Part shown: one piece after another, positions 1-6,575 of the stretch
How positions within the stretch are numbered: the stretch's first letter is position 1
Layout of the letters: each line of letters starts with the position of its first letter
DNA from: an uncultured Carnobacterium sp.
GTDB lineage: Bacteria; Bacillota; Bacilli; Lactobacillales; Aerococcaceae
Reading direction: 5' to 3'
NCBI GenBank assembly: GCA_905371865.1
Contig: CAJPNA010000017.1
Location: 1 to 13,611, forward strand
DNA length: 13,611 nucleotides
Program-made: the position numbers and the translations under genes
Notes under the pieces: generated by a model
Told to the model about the DNA's origin: nothing
The model's database searches: none
Seen by the model: the letters and a program-made list of their open reading frames with translations, nothing else

Positions 1-71
1 CAGAGGAGTTCGAAGAAAGTGTTCTAATCTTTTCATTTGTTACCCGTAAGGCGTTCTTATTTTTCGAGCAT

Positions 72-102
72 AAAAAAAGAGCCCGAGATCAATTCTCAGG
101 CT
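72..102 (-). terminator. Rho-independent terminator of rpsT
   Basis: Read on the minus strand, a 9-bp stem (94-102 paired with 80-88, one G-U wobble) closes a 5-base loop and is followed by seven T residues (78-72). It begins six bases after the rpsT stop codon. On the plus strand the same hairpin is followed by an AT-rich stretch, so it may also stop a gene entering from the left edge. Confidence 0.85.
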
Positions 103-107
103 AATTA

Positions 108-362
108 TTATTTGCTTAATTTTGCAGCAAGACGTGATTTGTCACGAGAAGCTTTGTTTTTGTGGATTAATCCTTTAGAAGCAGCTCCGTCGATTGCTTT
201 GTGAGCAGCACGTAATAATTCTTCAGCATTTTCAGCACCTTCAGCTACTGCAGCTTCGAATTTTTTGATAGCAGTACGCATAGCAGAAGTTTGTGAGTTG
301 TTTGCTAGTGTTGACTTTTTGTTAGTACGAACACGTTTGATTTGTGATGCGATATTTGGCAA
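108..362 (-). CDS. rpsT: 30S ribosomal protein S20 (TTG start)
   Basis: S20 is a primary 16S rRNA-binding protein of the small ribosomal subunit. The 84-residue product begins MPNIASQIKRV, matching the conserved S20 N-terminus (MPNIKSAIKRV type), and is Lys/Arg/Ala-rich and helical throughout, ending in a basic tail (SRDKSRLAAKLSK). The usual family length is 82-90. I chose the TTG at 362-360 because it gives exactly the conserved first residues and lies 8 bases after the GAGGGG ribosome binding site (376-371). A GTG at 371 would add three residues, but its first base is part of that binding site, so it is unlikely to be used. The gene is monocistronic, with its own promoter at 425-453 and a terminator just downstream. 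S20 of E. coli also uses a UUG start, so weak-codon initiation may be part of its control here; that is inference. Confidence 0.95.
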   Translation of the reverse strand: MPNIASQIKRVRTNKKSTLANNSQTSAMRTAIKKFEAAVAEGAENAEELLRAAHKAIDGAASKGLIHKNKASRDKSRLAAKLSK

Positions 363-424
363 TGGGTTCACCCCTCTTTCATTTTACATGTATAATCACT
401 GATCAGTTGTTTCCAACACGGACT

Positions 425-453
425 ATTATACAAAAGTCCAGTATGAAATGCAA
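425..453 (-). promoter_or_regulatory. Sigma-A promoter of rpsT
   Basis: On the minus strand TTGCAT (453-448), a 17-base spacer and a perfect TATAAT (430-425) precede rpsT. Transcription would start near 418, giving a leader of about 55 bases before the TTG start codon. Confidence 0.75.
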
Positions 454-505
454 GCAAGGTATAGGGTTGGCAGGGTGCAAGCTGGCAGTAAATATTGTTT
501 ATTGA

Positions 506-514
506 TGGTATAAT
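506..514 (+). promoter_or_regulatory. Extended -10 promoter of uvrB
   Basis: TGG followed by TATAAT (509-514) forms an extended -10 element about 30 bases before the uvrB start codon. No good -35 box is present at 16-18 bases, which fits an extended -10 promoter. I saw no GAAC-N4-GTTC type SOS (LexA/DinR) box between 372 and 543. Confidence 0.55.
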
Positions 515-543
515 GGAAAAGAATCGAAAAAAGAGGTGAAGGT

Positions 544-2526
544 ATGAATGAATTTAAACTAGTGGCTCCGTATACGCCACAAGGAGATCAACCTCAGGCC
601 ATCCAGGAATTAGTGGAGGGGCTTAATAAGGGCGTTAAAGAACAGACGCTTCTTGGTGCAACAGGTACTGGGAAGACGTTTACGATTGCTAATGTGATTA
701 AAGAAGTGAATAAGCCAACATTAGTGTTAGCCCATAATAAAACATTAGCAGGGCAATTATATGGAGAGTTAAAAGAGTTCTTTCCAGAGAATGCTGTAGA
801 ATATTTTGTTTCTTATTATGATTACTACCAACCAGAAGCCTATGTGCCTTCTAGTGATACTTATATTGAAAAAGAATCCAGTGTCAATGATGAAATCGAT
901 AAGTTGCGTCACTCTGCTACAAGCGCGCTTTTGGAAAGAAGAGATGTCATTGTAGTTGCTTCCGTATCTTCTATGTACGGGTTAGTAAATCCAGAAGATT
1001 ACCGCGACCATGTATTGTCTCTTCGTGAAGGAATGGAAATAGAAAGAGATGAATTACTTCGTCGTTTAGTTGAAATGCAGTTTGAGCGCAATGACTATGA
1101 TTTCAGAAGGGGAACATTCCGAGTTCGAGGAGATGTCGTCGAAATCTTCCTCGCTGGACATGATGCGACGGCATTTCGAATCGAGTTTTTTGGAGATGAA
1201 ATCGAAGCGATTAAAGAAGTAGATGTGTTAACAGGAGAAATTAAGGCAACGGTAGAGCATGTCCCAATCTTCCCGGCAACGCACTTTGTCGCGAATGAAG
1301 ACCAAATTTCTAAGGCGGTTGCAACGATTAAAGAAGAACTCGCCCTCCGCTTAAAAGAATTAAGGGACAATAATGAGTTGCTGGAAGCGCAGCGATTAGA
1401 GCAAAGAACCAATTATGATATTGAAATGCTCCTAGAGATGGGATACTGTAATGGGATTGAAAACTACTCTCGCCATATGGATGGAAGAAAGCCAGGACAA
1501 CCACCGTATACATTGCTTGATTTCTTCCCAGAAGATGCACTATTTGTCGTGGATGAGTCTCATATTACAATGTCTCAAATTCGTGGAATGTATAATGGGG
1601 ACCGTGCTCGTAAGGAGCAATTAATTAAGTACGGATTTAGATTGCCAAGTGCGCTAGATAATCGTCCGTTACGATTTGAAGAGTTCGAAGCAAAAGTTCC
1701 GCAAATTATTTATATTTCGGCGACTCCAGGTCCATATGAATTATCACATACGCCAAAAGTTACCGAGCAAATCATTCGTCCAACTGGCTTGCTCGATCCG
1801 CCTGTGGAAGTTCGTCCAATTAAAGGTCAAATTGATGATTTAATTAGCGAAATTAATTTACGTGTTGAACGGAATGAACGTGTCTTTATTACGACGCTTA
1901 CGAAGAAAATGTCTGAAGATTTAACGGATTACTTAGAAGAAGTAGGCATTAAAGTGAAATATCTTCACAGTGATATTAAGACATTGGAACGTACTGAAAT
2001 CATCCGAAACTTGCGACTAGGAGAATTCGACGTATTGGTCGGAATTAACTTACTTCGTGAAGGCTTAGACGTACCAGAAGTTTCTCTAGTGGCGATTCTA
2101 GATGCCGATAAAGAAGGCTTCCTGCGTAGTGAGCGTGCTTTAGTGCAGACGATTGGACGTGCCGCACGAAATGCAAATGGCCGAGTGATTATGTATGCCG
2201 ATAAGATTACAGACTCTATGCAAAGAGCGATTGATGAAACAAACCGTCGTCGCAGTGTCCAAGAGGCTTATAATAATGAACACGGCATTGTTCCGAAGAC
2301 CATCGTGAAGAATATACGTGATTTAATCGCGATTACTCATGAAGTGGAAAAAGAAGATGCTCCAAGCACTACAAAAGACTTCAAGAAAATGTCGCAAGAA
2401 CAAAGACGCGAAGCCATCGAGTTGCTGGAATTGGATATGCGTGCAGCTGCCAAAGCACTAGATTTCGAAAAAGCAGCCGATCTGCGTGATGTGATTTTAG
2501 AGCTAAGAGCGGAGTATAAATTATAA
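544..2526 (+). CDS. uvrB: Excinuclease ABC subunit B (UvrB)
   Basis: UvrB is the ATP-dependent damage-verification subunit of nucleotide excision repair. It receives DNA from UvrA and recruits UvrC for the incisions. The 660-residue product has the full family length. Visible landmarks are Walker A GATGTGKT at residues 38-45, the damage-probing beta-hairpin around 92-110 (YYQPEAYVP...), the DESH helicase motif II at 337-340, motif VI QTIGRAARN at 535-543, and the C-terminal UVR domain at about 616-657 that contacts UvrC (LDFEKAADLRD). The ATG at 544 follows a strong ribosome binding site, AGAGGTGA, at about 532-539. In many Firmicutes uvrA follows directly; here the next gene is an MmcQ/YjbR-like gene 12 bases downstream, so uvrA must lie elsewhere if present. 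Confidence 0.98.
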   Translation: MNEFKLVAPYTPQGDQPQAIQELVEGLNKGVKEQTLLGATGTGKTFTIANVIKEVNKPTLVLAHNKTLAGQLYGELKEFFPENAVEYFVSYYDYYQPEAYVPSSDTYIEKESSVNDEIDKLRHSATSALLERRDVIVVASVSSMYGLVNPEDYRDHVLSLREGMEIERDELLRRLVEMQFERNDYDFRRGTFRVRGDVVEIFLAGHDATAFRIEFFGDEIEAIKEVDVLTGEIKATVEHVPIFPATHFVANEDQISKAVATIKEELALRLKELRDNNELLEAQRLEQRTNYDIEMLLEMGYCNGIENYSRHMDGRKPGQPPYTLLDFFPEDALFVVDESHITMSQIRGMYNGDRARKEQLIKYGFRLPSALDNRPLRFEEFEAKVPQIIYISATPGPYELSHTPKVTEQIIRPTGLLDPPVEVRPIKGQIDDLISEINLRVERNERVFITTLTKKMSEDLTDYLEEVGIKVKYLHSDIKTLERTEIIRNLRLGEFDVLVGINLLREGLDVPEVSLVAILDADKEGFLRSERALVQTIGRAARNANGRVIMYADKITDSMQRAIDETNRRRSVQEAYNNEHGIVPKTIVKNIRDLIAITHEVEKEDAPSTTKDFKKMSQEQRREAIELLELDMRAAAKALDFEKAADLRDVILELRAEYKL

Positions 2527-2538
2527 GAGGGTTATTCG

Positions 2539-3183
2539 ATGAGATGGAATTTAAAAGAAGACCTGATAGAACATGAAGGAGAAACAATTCTAAGCCATAT
2601 AGAAGGTTTCTCCTTCTATATTGTCAGTGCTACAAAGGAAAAAGGATTAGAAATCATTGTTTTAGATGAGTTTAATGAGAGATATACTTTGTTTGATGTA
2701 GAAACAACAGGAAGTAGTATTGCCCAAGCTCTTCGAGAAGAAGCCGGTGAAATAGCGACCAAGTGGATTCATCCTCTTCAGGGAGAACTGAGCGCCACGA
2801 AGGAAAAATGGACGAATTGGATTTATAGCAATATTGTTCCTTTTAGTTCGCAACCGTTCAAAAGGTCGTCAGCTACATTGTTTAGAGTGGAAGAGCAAGG
2901 AAAGTGCTATGCCTTGATGACGGAAATCCCGTTCCATAAATTAGGGGTTGCAAGTGAAGAGCGAGTGTTAATCTTGAATGTGAAAATTGATCCGAACACG
3001 AAGGAAAAGCTATTAACGAATGAAGGTTTCTTTGAAGTGTATCATATGAATAAAAAGCATTGGATTTCAATTGCGCTGAATGTATGCACAGATGAAGCAC
3101 TCATCAAAGAGTGTATTTATTACAGCTACAAATGTGTTTCGAAGAAAGACAATTCTTTACTTTCTAAAAGAGGTTCGTTATAA
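2539..3183 (+). CDS. MmcQ/YjbR family (DUF419-like) protein
   Basis: The 214-residue protein has two parts. Residues 1 to about 95 are a region I do not recognise. Residues from about 100 to 200 look like the MmcQ/YjbR fold: a PF segment near 101-107, a hydrophobic strand with K149 and DP (VKIDP), the hallmark HMNKKHWISIAL at 169-180, and an acidic helix ending in a SY pair (196-197). MmcQ/YjbR proteins are small alpha/beta proteins described as DNA-binding-like, and the name comes from a mitomycin biosynthesis cluster; their biochemical role is not settled. The ATG is 12 bases after the uvrB stop and its ribosome binding site AAGAGGG (2525-2531) starts inside that stop codon, so the two genes are probably co-transcribed and translationally coupled. 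No signal peptide or membrane segment is visible. The family call is from remembered motif patterns. Confidence 0.75.
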   Translation: MRWNLKEDLIEHEGETILSHIEGFSFYIVSATKEKGLEIIVLDEFNERYTLFDVETTGSSIAQALREEAGEIATKWIHPLQGELSATKEKWTNWIYSNIVPFSSQPFKRSSATLFRVEEQGKCYALMTEIPFHKLGVASEERVLILNVKIDPNTKEKLLTNEGFFEVYHMNKKHWISIALNVCTDEALIKECIYYSYKCVSKKDNSLLSKRGSL

Positions 3184-3184
3184 T
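3156..3184 (+). promoter_or_regulatory. Promoter of asd, overlapping the upstream stop codon
   Basis: TTTACT (3156-3161), a 17-base spacer and a perfect TATAAT (3179-3184) lie at the end of the MmcQ/YjbR-like gene. The -10 box contains that gene's TAA stop. Transcription would start near 3191, 30 bases before asd, which leaves no room for a lysine riboswitch. Confidence 0.6.
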
Positions 3185-3220
3185 TTTCAACATAGCGTTT
3201 TAGCAAAAGGAGATTTTTTT

Positions 3221-4213
3221 ATGGTAAATATTGCAATTGTAGGAGCGACAGGAGTCGTTGGAACAAAAATGATTGAACGTTTAGAAGAAAGCAACTTACA
3301 AGTAGACCAGTTATATCTACTTGCCTCAGCACGTTCAGCAGGAAAAGTACTACAGTTTAGAGGAAAAGAGTATGTAGTCGAAGAATTAACGGAAGACTCC
3401 TTCAAGCGTGATATTGACTACGCTATCTTCTCAGCAGGAGGCGGTACTTCATTGAAATTTGCGCCAATCGCAGAACGTGACGGCGTGATTGTCATCGATA
3501 ACTCAAGTGCATGGAGAATGGATCCAGAGATTGACTTAGTCGTACCAGAATGTAACGCACCAACATTAGAGCGTAAGATTATCGCAAATCCAAACTGCTC
3601 AACCATCCAATCAGTGGTACCATTACGTCCGTTGCATGATGCATTTGGATTAAAACGTGTGGCGTATACCACTTACCAAGCTGTTTCAGGTTCTGGTCAA
3701 GCAGGAATTAATGATTTAAAAAATGGGGAGAAAGGGGAAGCTCCAACGAACTACCCACACCCAATTTATAATAATGTATTGCCGCATATCGATGTATTTT
3801 TAGAAAATGGCTATACAAAAGAAGAAATGAAAATGATTCAAGAAACGCGTAAGATTCTTGGTTTATCAGATGATGTAGCTGTGACAGCCACTTGTGTGCG
3901 TGTACCTGTTTATAACTCACACTCTGTAGAAATCAATGTGACTTTCGAAAAAGATACAACACCGGAAGAAATTCGTGCATTTTTAGCAAAAGCACCAGGC
4001 GTAATCGTATTAGATAAACCTGAGGAAAATGTGTATCCAACACCATTACAAGCAACTGGACATGATGAAGTGTATGTGGGACGTATTCGCCGTGACATTT
4101 CTCAACCAAACAGCTTCCACATCTGGTGTGTGGGCGACAATATCCGTAAAGGTGCTGCGAGCAATGCTATACAAATTGCGGAGTACATTGAAGCGCACGG
4201 ATTACGTAAATAA
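3221..4213 (+). CDS. asd: Aspartate-semialdehyde dehydrogenase
   Basis: Asd is a cytoplasmic NADPH-dependent enzyme that converts L-aspartyl-4-phosphate to L-aspartate-4-semialdehyde, the branch point toward lysine/diaminopimelate, threonine and methionine. The 330-residue product starts with a Rossmann fold (IAIVGATGVVG, glycines at 8-14). It contains the catalytic cysteine in NPNCST (Cys126), the conserved PHPIYNNVLPHID segment, and the likely acid/base histidine in RVPVYNSHS (His234). I chose the ATG at 3221 because it follows AAAGGAGA (3206-3213) at 7 bases and gives the family's normal N-terminus. The frame stays open upstream to 3080, but that extension overlaps the previous gene and resembles nothing. 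dapA or other pathway genes do not follow; downstream lies a large palindromic element. Confidence 0.96.
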   Translation: MVNIAIVGATGVVGTKMIERLEESNLQVDQLYLLASARSAGKVLQFRGKEYVVEELTEDSFKRDIDYAIFSAGGGTSLKFAPIAERDGVIVIDNSSAWRMDPEIDLVVPECNAPTLERKIIANPNCSTIQSVVPLRPLHDAFGLKRVAYTTYQAVSGSGQAGINDLKNGEKGEAPTNYPHPIYNNVLPHIDVFLENGYTKEEMKMIQETRKILGLSDDVAVTATCVRVPVYNSHSVEINVTFEKDTTPEEIRAFLAKAPGVIVLDKPEENVYPTPLQATGHDEVYVGRIRRDISQPNSFHIWCVGDNIRKGAASNAIQIAEYIEAHGLRK

Positions 4214-4349
4214 TGAAATAGAAGACTGGGCACTTGGGTGACAGTATAGTGAATAAATGTTGATTACTCCAAATCCTTACGGATAACTTCATAATAGCTA
4301 TAACGTTGCACCGGTTCGAGCCTAGGTCTCTCACCTTTAAAGCCTCAAA

Positions 4350-4381
4350 GGGAGTGTACGGAATAAAATTCCTACGCTCCC
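4350..4381. other. Strong hairpin, first of three inside the palindrome
   Basis: Arms GGGAGTGTACGGAAT and ATTCCTACGCTCCC pair over 14 bp with one bulged C and one G-U pair, around an AAA loop. There is no T-run after it, so it is not a typical terminator. Confidence 0.6.
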
Positions 4382-4387
4382 TCTAAG

Positions 4388-4450
4388 CACAGTGGTTGAA
4401 TGGTATGAGCTGCACTGTAAACAGCTTGCTCATACCTATTCAACTTTGTG
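4388..4450. other. Long imperfect central hairpin
   Basis: CACA, GTTGAAT and GGTATGAGC on the left pair with GCTCATACC, ATTCAAC and TGTG on the right, giving about 20 bp with small internal bulges. An alternative inner pairing, AGCTG with CAGCT, is possible. It sits close to the centre of symmetry of the surrounding palindrome. Confidence 0.6.
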
Positions 4451-4463
4451 GGGGAAAGAAAAC

Positions 4464-4501
4464 GAAACACCCTAGATACAATAATGTATCTAGGGTGTTT
4501 C
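4464..4501. terminator. Perfect 17-bp hairpin, possible terminator
   Basis: The arms GAAACACCCTAGATACA (4464-4480) and TGTATCTAGGGTGTTTC (4485-4501) pair without mismatch around an ATAA loop. Weaker complementarity (GGGGGAAAGA against TCTTTCTCCC) extends the symmetry to about 4450-4512. It could end asd transcription, but the following bases, TGTCTTTCTCCC, are a poor T-tract, so termination is uncertain. It may simply be the third arm of the element. Confidence 0.45.
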
Positions 4502-4625
4502 TGTCTTTCTCCCTCGCATTTAATGCTATCCCACGTTATGGCTATGTTAGAATCCGTAAGATTTTTCGTAATCAACTTTCTAATAAGCAAGAGTTGCACA
4601 GTCTTCTAATAATTTTTTACTCCGC

Positions 4626-4645
4626 TATATCCCACTGTGGATATA
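4626..4645. other. Small hairpin between the palindrome and the exporter promoter
   Basis: TATATCC (4626-4632) pairs with GGATATA (4639-4645). It is followed by A residues, not T, so it is not a plus-strand terminator. I see no gene or other clear signal between 4609 and 4728. Confidence 0.35.
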
Positions 4646-4728
4646 AAAAAGGTTTCGTTGAGGATGGAAAAACTTGATGTATCATAAATGCTCCATCTTT
4701 AGGGAGTAAAAAAGTGAGTGTCACATTT

Positions 4729-4763
4729 TTGTTACGTAATATAATTGTTACATCCTTTATAAT
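4729..4763 (+). promoter_or_regulatory. Possible operator/secondary promoter: TTGTTAC repeats with TATAAT boxes
   Basis: TTGTTAC occurs at 4729-4735 and again at 4745-4751, a 16-base period. Perfect TATAAT boxes occur at 4740-4745 and 4758-4763, but neither has a good -35 box at the right distance. The arrangement resembles a site bound by a regulator of the downstream exporter; no known regulator's site is recognised. Confidence 0.3.
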
Positions 4764-4794
4764 CAAAAGCAGGAAGCAAGTTTTTCCGCTTTTG
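4764..4794 (+). other. Inverted repeat upstream of the exporter operon
   Basis: CAAAAGC (4764-4770) plus GGAA pairs with TTCC plus GCTTTTG (4788-4794), an 11-bp stem with one bulged A. It lies after one TATAAT box and overlaps the -35 side of the proximal promoter, so it could be an operator or an RNA hairpin in a longer transcript. Confidence 0.4.
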
Positions 4795-4817
4795 AAGAGG
4801 ATAAAATGTGATACAAT
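4791..4817 (+). promoter_or_regulatory. Extended -10 promoter of the ABC exporter operon
   Basis: TGA followed by TACAAT (4812-4817) is an extended -10 element. A weak -35 candidate, TTTGAA, lies at 4791-4796 with a short 15-base spacer. Transcription would start near 4824, about 27 bases before the GTG start. Confidence 0.5.
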
Positions 4818-4850
4818 AAAAGTACTATTGATGTAAAAGGAAGTATGATT

Positions 4851-6575
4851 GTGAATCGATTAAAGCCTTATTTAAAGCCATATTTGAAAGAAACAATATT
4901 GGCACCGTTATTCAAATTATTCGAAGCAATTTTGGAGTTATTAGTACCGCTTATTATGGCAGTCATCATTGACAAAGGAATTGGAAACCAAGATACCTCT
5001 TTAATCCTTGGTCAAGGGGCCATTTTAATCGTCCTTGGGATTTTAGGGGTCGTCGTGTCCATTACGGCCCAATATTATGCGGCAAAAGCAGCAACGGGAT
5101 TTACAGCTGATGTAAGACAGGCGCTCTTTTCAAAGATTCAATACTTCAGTTTCTCGCAACTGGATGCACTGGGGAATGACACTTTACTGACACGTTTGAC
5201 GAGCGATATGAATCTCGTGCAAAACGGATTAAACATCGCGCTTCGTCTGTTGCTGCGTTCGCCTTTTATCGTCGGTGGAGCGATTGTGATGGCCTTTGTT
5301 GTGAATGTGGAAATGGCATGGACGTTTGCCATCACAGTTCCAATCTTAGCAGTCGTCGTATTCGGAATTATTTACTGGACAATTCCAATGTATCGCCGGG
5401 TTCAAGGGCAACTAGATCATATTATGCGTCTTGTGCACGAGAATTTACTAGGTGTTCGTGTGGTTCGGGCATTTAACCGCGAAGAAAAAGAAATTCAGTC
5501 GTTTAGAGAAGATACCGAAGCGTTGAATCAGGCGCAACAAAAGGTGAGTGCTCTATCAGGAGCTATGAATCCTATTACGTTTGTGATTGTGAATGTAGCG
5601 CTTATCGTCATTTTATATAGTGGGGCGATAAAAGTGGATACAGGGACGTTGTCAAAAGGGGACGTAATCGCCTTAACAAACTATATGTCACAAATTCTAG
5701 TAGAGCTTGTAAAATTAGCCAATCTTATCGTGTTAATGACGAAATCCGTTGCGAGTGCGGAGCGTATTGACAATATTCTATCGATGGAACCCGATATGGT
5801 GGAAGGAACCCAAGACGTCCATCCAGATAGCGACGTAGCGGTGGCGTTTAAAGACGTGACGCTGACATATCAAGGGGACCAAAATGCAGCACTCAACCAT
5901 ATCTCCTTTACCGCGTTAAAAGGACAAACCATCGGCGTGATTGGGGGAACTGGTAGTGGAAAATCGTCTCTTGTGAATATGATTCCTCGTTTCTATGATG
6001 CGACCGAAGGCAGTGTAGAGGTGTTCGGGGAAGATGTTCGCGACTACCGATTTGCATCGATTCGTGGGTCAGTTGGAATGGTCTTGCAAAAGGCACAACT
6101 CTTCCGTGGAACGATTGCTGACAATGTCCGTTTTGGAAATGCATCAGCTTCAAGTGAAGTGGTAGAACATGCACTAGGAATTGCTCAAGCCAGCGAATTT
6201 GTTCAAACGAAAGAAGGCGGACTGGATTATGGCATCGAACAAAATGGACGCAACTTATCTGGTGGACAAAAGCAACGGATGACGATTGCGCGTGCCATTG
6301 CCAAACAAGCACCGATTTTAATCTTAGATGACAGTGCTTCAGCATTAGACTTTGCGACCGATGCAAAATTACGTGAGGCCATCAAGAACCAAACGCCACG
6401 TCCAACAACCTTTATCGTGTCGCAACGGGCGGCTTCTGTGCAGTACGCAGACTTAATTCTCGTACTTGATGAAGGGAACCTTGTTGGCAAGGGCACGCAT
6501 GAAGAGCTATTAGCTAATAATGAGATTTATCAAGAAATTTACTATTCACAATTTCCAAAGGAGGATGAAGCATGA
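4851..6575 (+). CDS. Heterodimeric ABC exporter, subunit with degenerate ATP site
   Basis: This is a half-transporter with an N-terminal six-helix membrane domain (about 1-300) and a C-terminal nucleotide-binding domain. In GTG-start numbering, Walker A GGTGSGKS is at 365-372 and the signature LSGGQ at 469-473. Walker B ends Asp493-Asp494 where the catalytic Glu is expected, and the switch residue is Gln525 (SQR) where His is expected. This Asp/Gln pair marks the degenerate-site subunit of LmrCD, EfrAB, BmrCD and TM287/288-type exporters, which move drugs, peptides or lipids outward. The substrate cannot be read from sequence. I prefer the GTG at 4851 because the AAGGA site (4837-4841) lies 9 bases before it; the ATG at 4845 is only 3 bases away and would add two residues. 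The gene overlaps the next by four bases. Confidence 0.93.
   Translation: MNRLKPYLKPYLKETILAPLFKLFEAILELLVPLIMAVIIDKGIGNQDTSLILGQGAILIVLGILGVVVSITAQYYAAKAATGFTADVRQALFSKIQYFSFSQLDALGNDTLLTRLTSDMNLVQNGLNIALRLLLRSPFIVGGAIVMAFVVNVEMAWTFAITVPILAVVVFGIIYWTIPMYRRVQGQLDHIMRLVHENLLGVRVVRAFNREEKEIQSFREDTEALNQAQQKVSALSGAMNPITFVIVNVALIVILYSGAIKVDTGTLSKGDVIALTNYMSQILVELVKLANLIVLMTKSVASAERIDNILSMEPDMVEGTQDVHPDSDVAVAFKDVTLTYQGDQNAALNHISFTALKGQTIGVIGGTGSGKSSLVNMIPRFYDATEGSVEVFGEDVRDYRFASIRGSVGMVLQKAQLFRGTIADNVRFGNASASSEVVEHALGIAQASEFVQTKEGGLDYGIEQNGRNLSGGQKQRMTIARAIAKQAPILILDDSASALDFATDAKLREAIKNQTPRPTTFIVSQRAASVQYADLILVLDEGNLVGKGTHEELLANNEIYQEIYYSQFPKEDEA

Larger units (their letters stand above)
4219..4608. 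repeat. Long imperfect palindrome with nested hairpins (MITE-like or structured RNA)
   Basis: The ends are inverted repeats: 4219-4232 and the reverse complement of 4595-4608 match at 13 of 14 bases (TAGAAGACTG, G or T, GCA). The similarity continues inward in the same order: GTTGATTAC (4259-4267 with 4568-4576, 9/9), TTACGGAT (4277-4284 with 4552-4559, 8/8), and ATAGC-T/C-ATAACGT (4294-4306 with 4533-4545, 12/13). Between the arms lie three hairpins (4350-4381, 4388-4450, 4464-4501), giving a branched shape centred near 4414. The element starts five bases after the asd stop. Both ends carry TA, and AATAAT occurs on both sides (4209-4214 and 4608-4613), but neither is a convincing target duplication. 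No transposase is encoded; the ORFs here are by-products of the palindromes. It could be a miniature inverted-repeat element, an inverted pair of repeats, or a structured non-coding RNA. Confidence 0.6.

Noticed and set aside
1..104. Possible C-terminal end of a plus-strand gene such as holA, which often converges on rpsT
   Set aside because: All three plus frames reach stops within this stretch (27, 51 and 104), none of the short tails resembles a known C-terminus, and the longest runs through the terminator.
372..543. SOS (LexA/DinR) operator for uvrB
   Set aside because: No GAAC-N4-GTTC type palindrome is present between rpsT and uvrB.
3080..3220. N-terminal extension of asd by 47 residues
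   Set aside because: It overlaps the upstream gene out of frame, lacks a ribosome binding site, and precedes an excellent start at 3221 that matches the family N-terminus.
4240..4345. tRNA- or T-box-like sequence (GGTTCGAGCC near 4312, TGGGTGACA near 4235)
   Set aside because: No acceptor stem, anticodon arm or T-box antiterminator sequence could be assembled around these words.
4636..4645. Near match to a DnaA box (TGTGGATAT)
   Set aside because: It is a single copy with one mismatch, inside a small hairpin and without an origin context.
4372..4677. Overlapping ORFs on both strands within the palindromic region
   Set aside because: They span the hairpins, produce near-mirror peptides because of the palindromes, lack ribosome binding sites and resemble no family.
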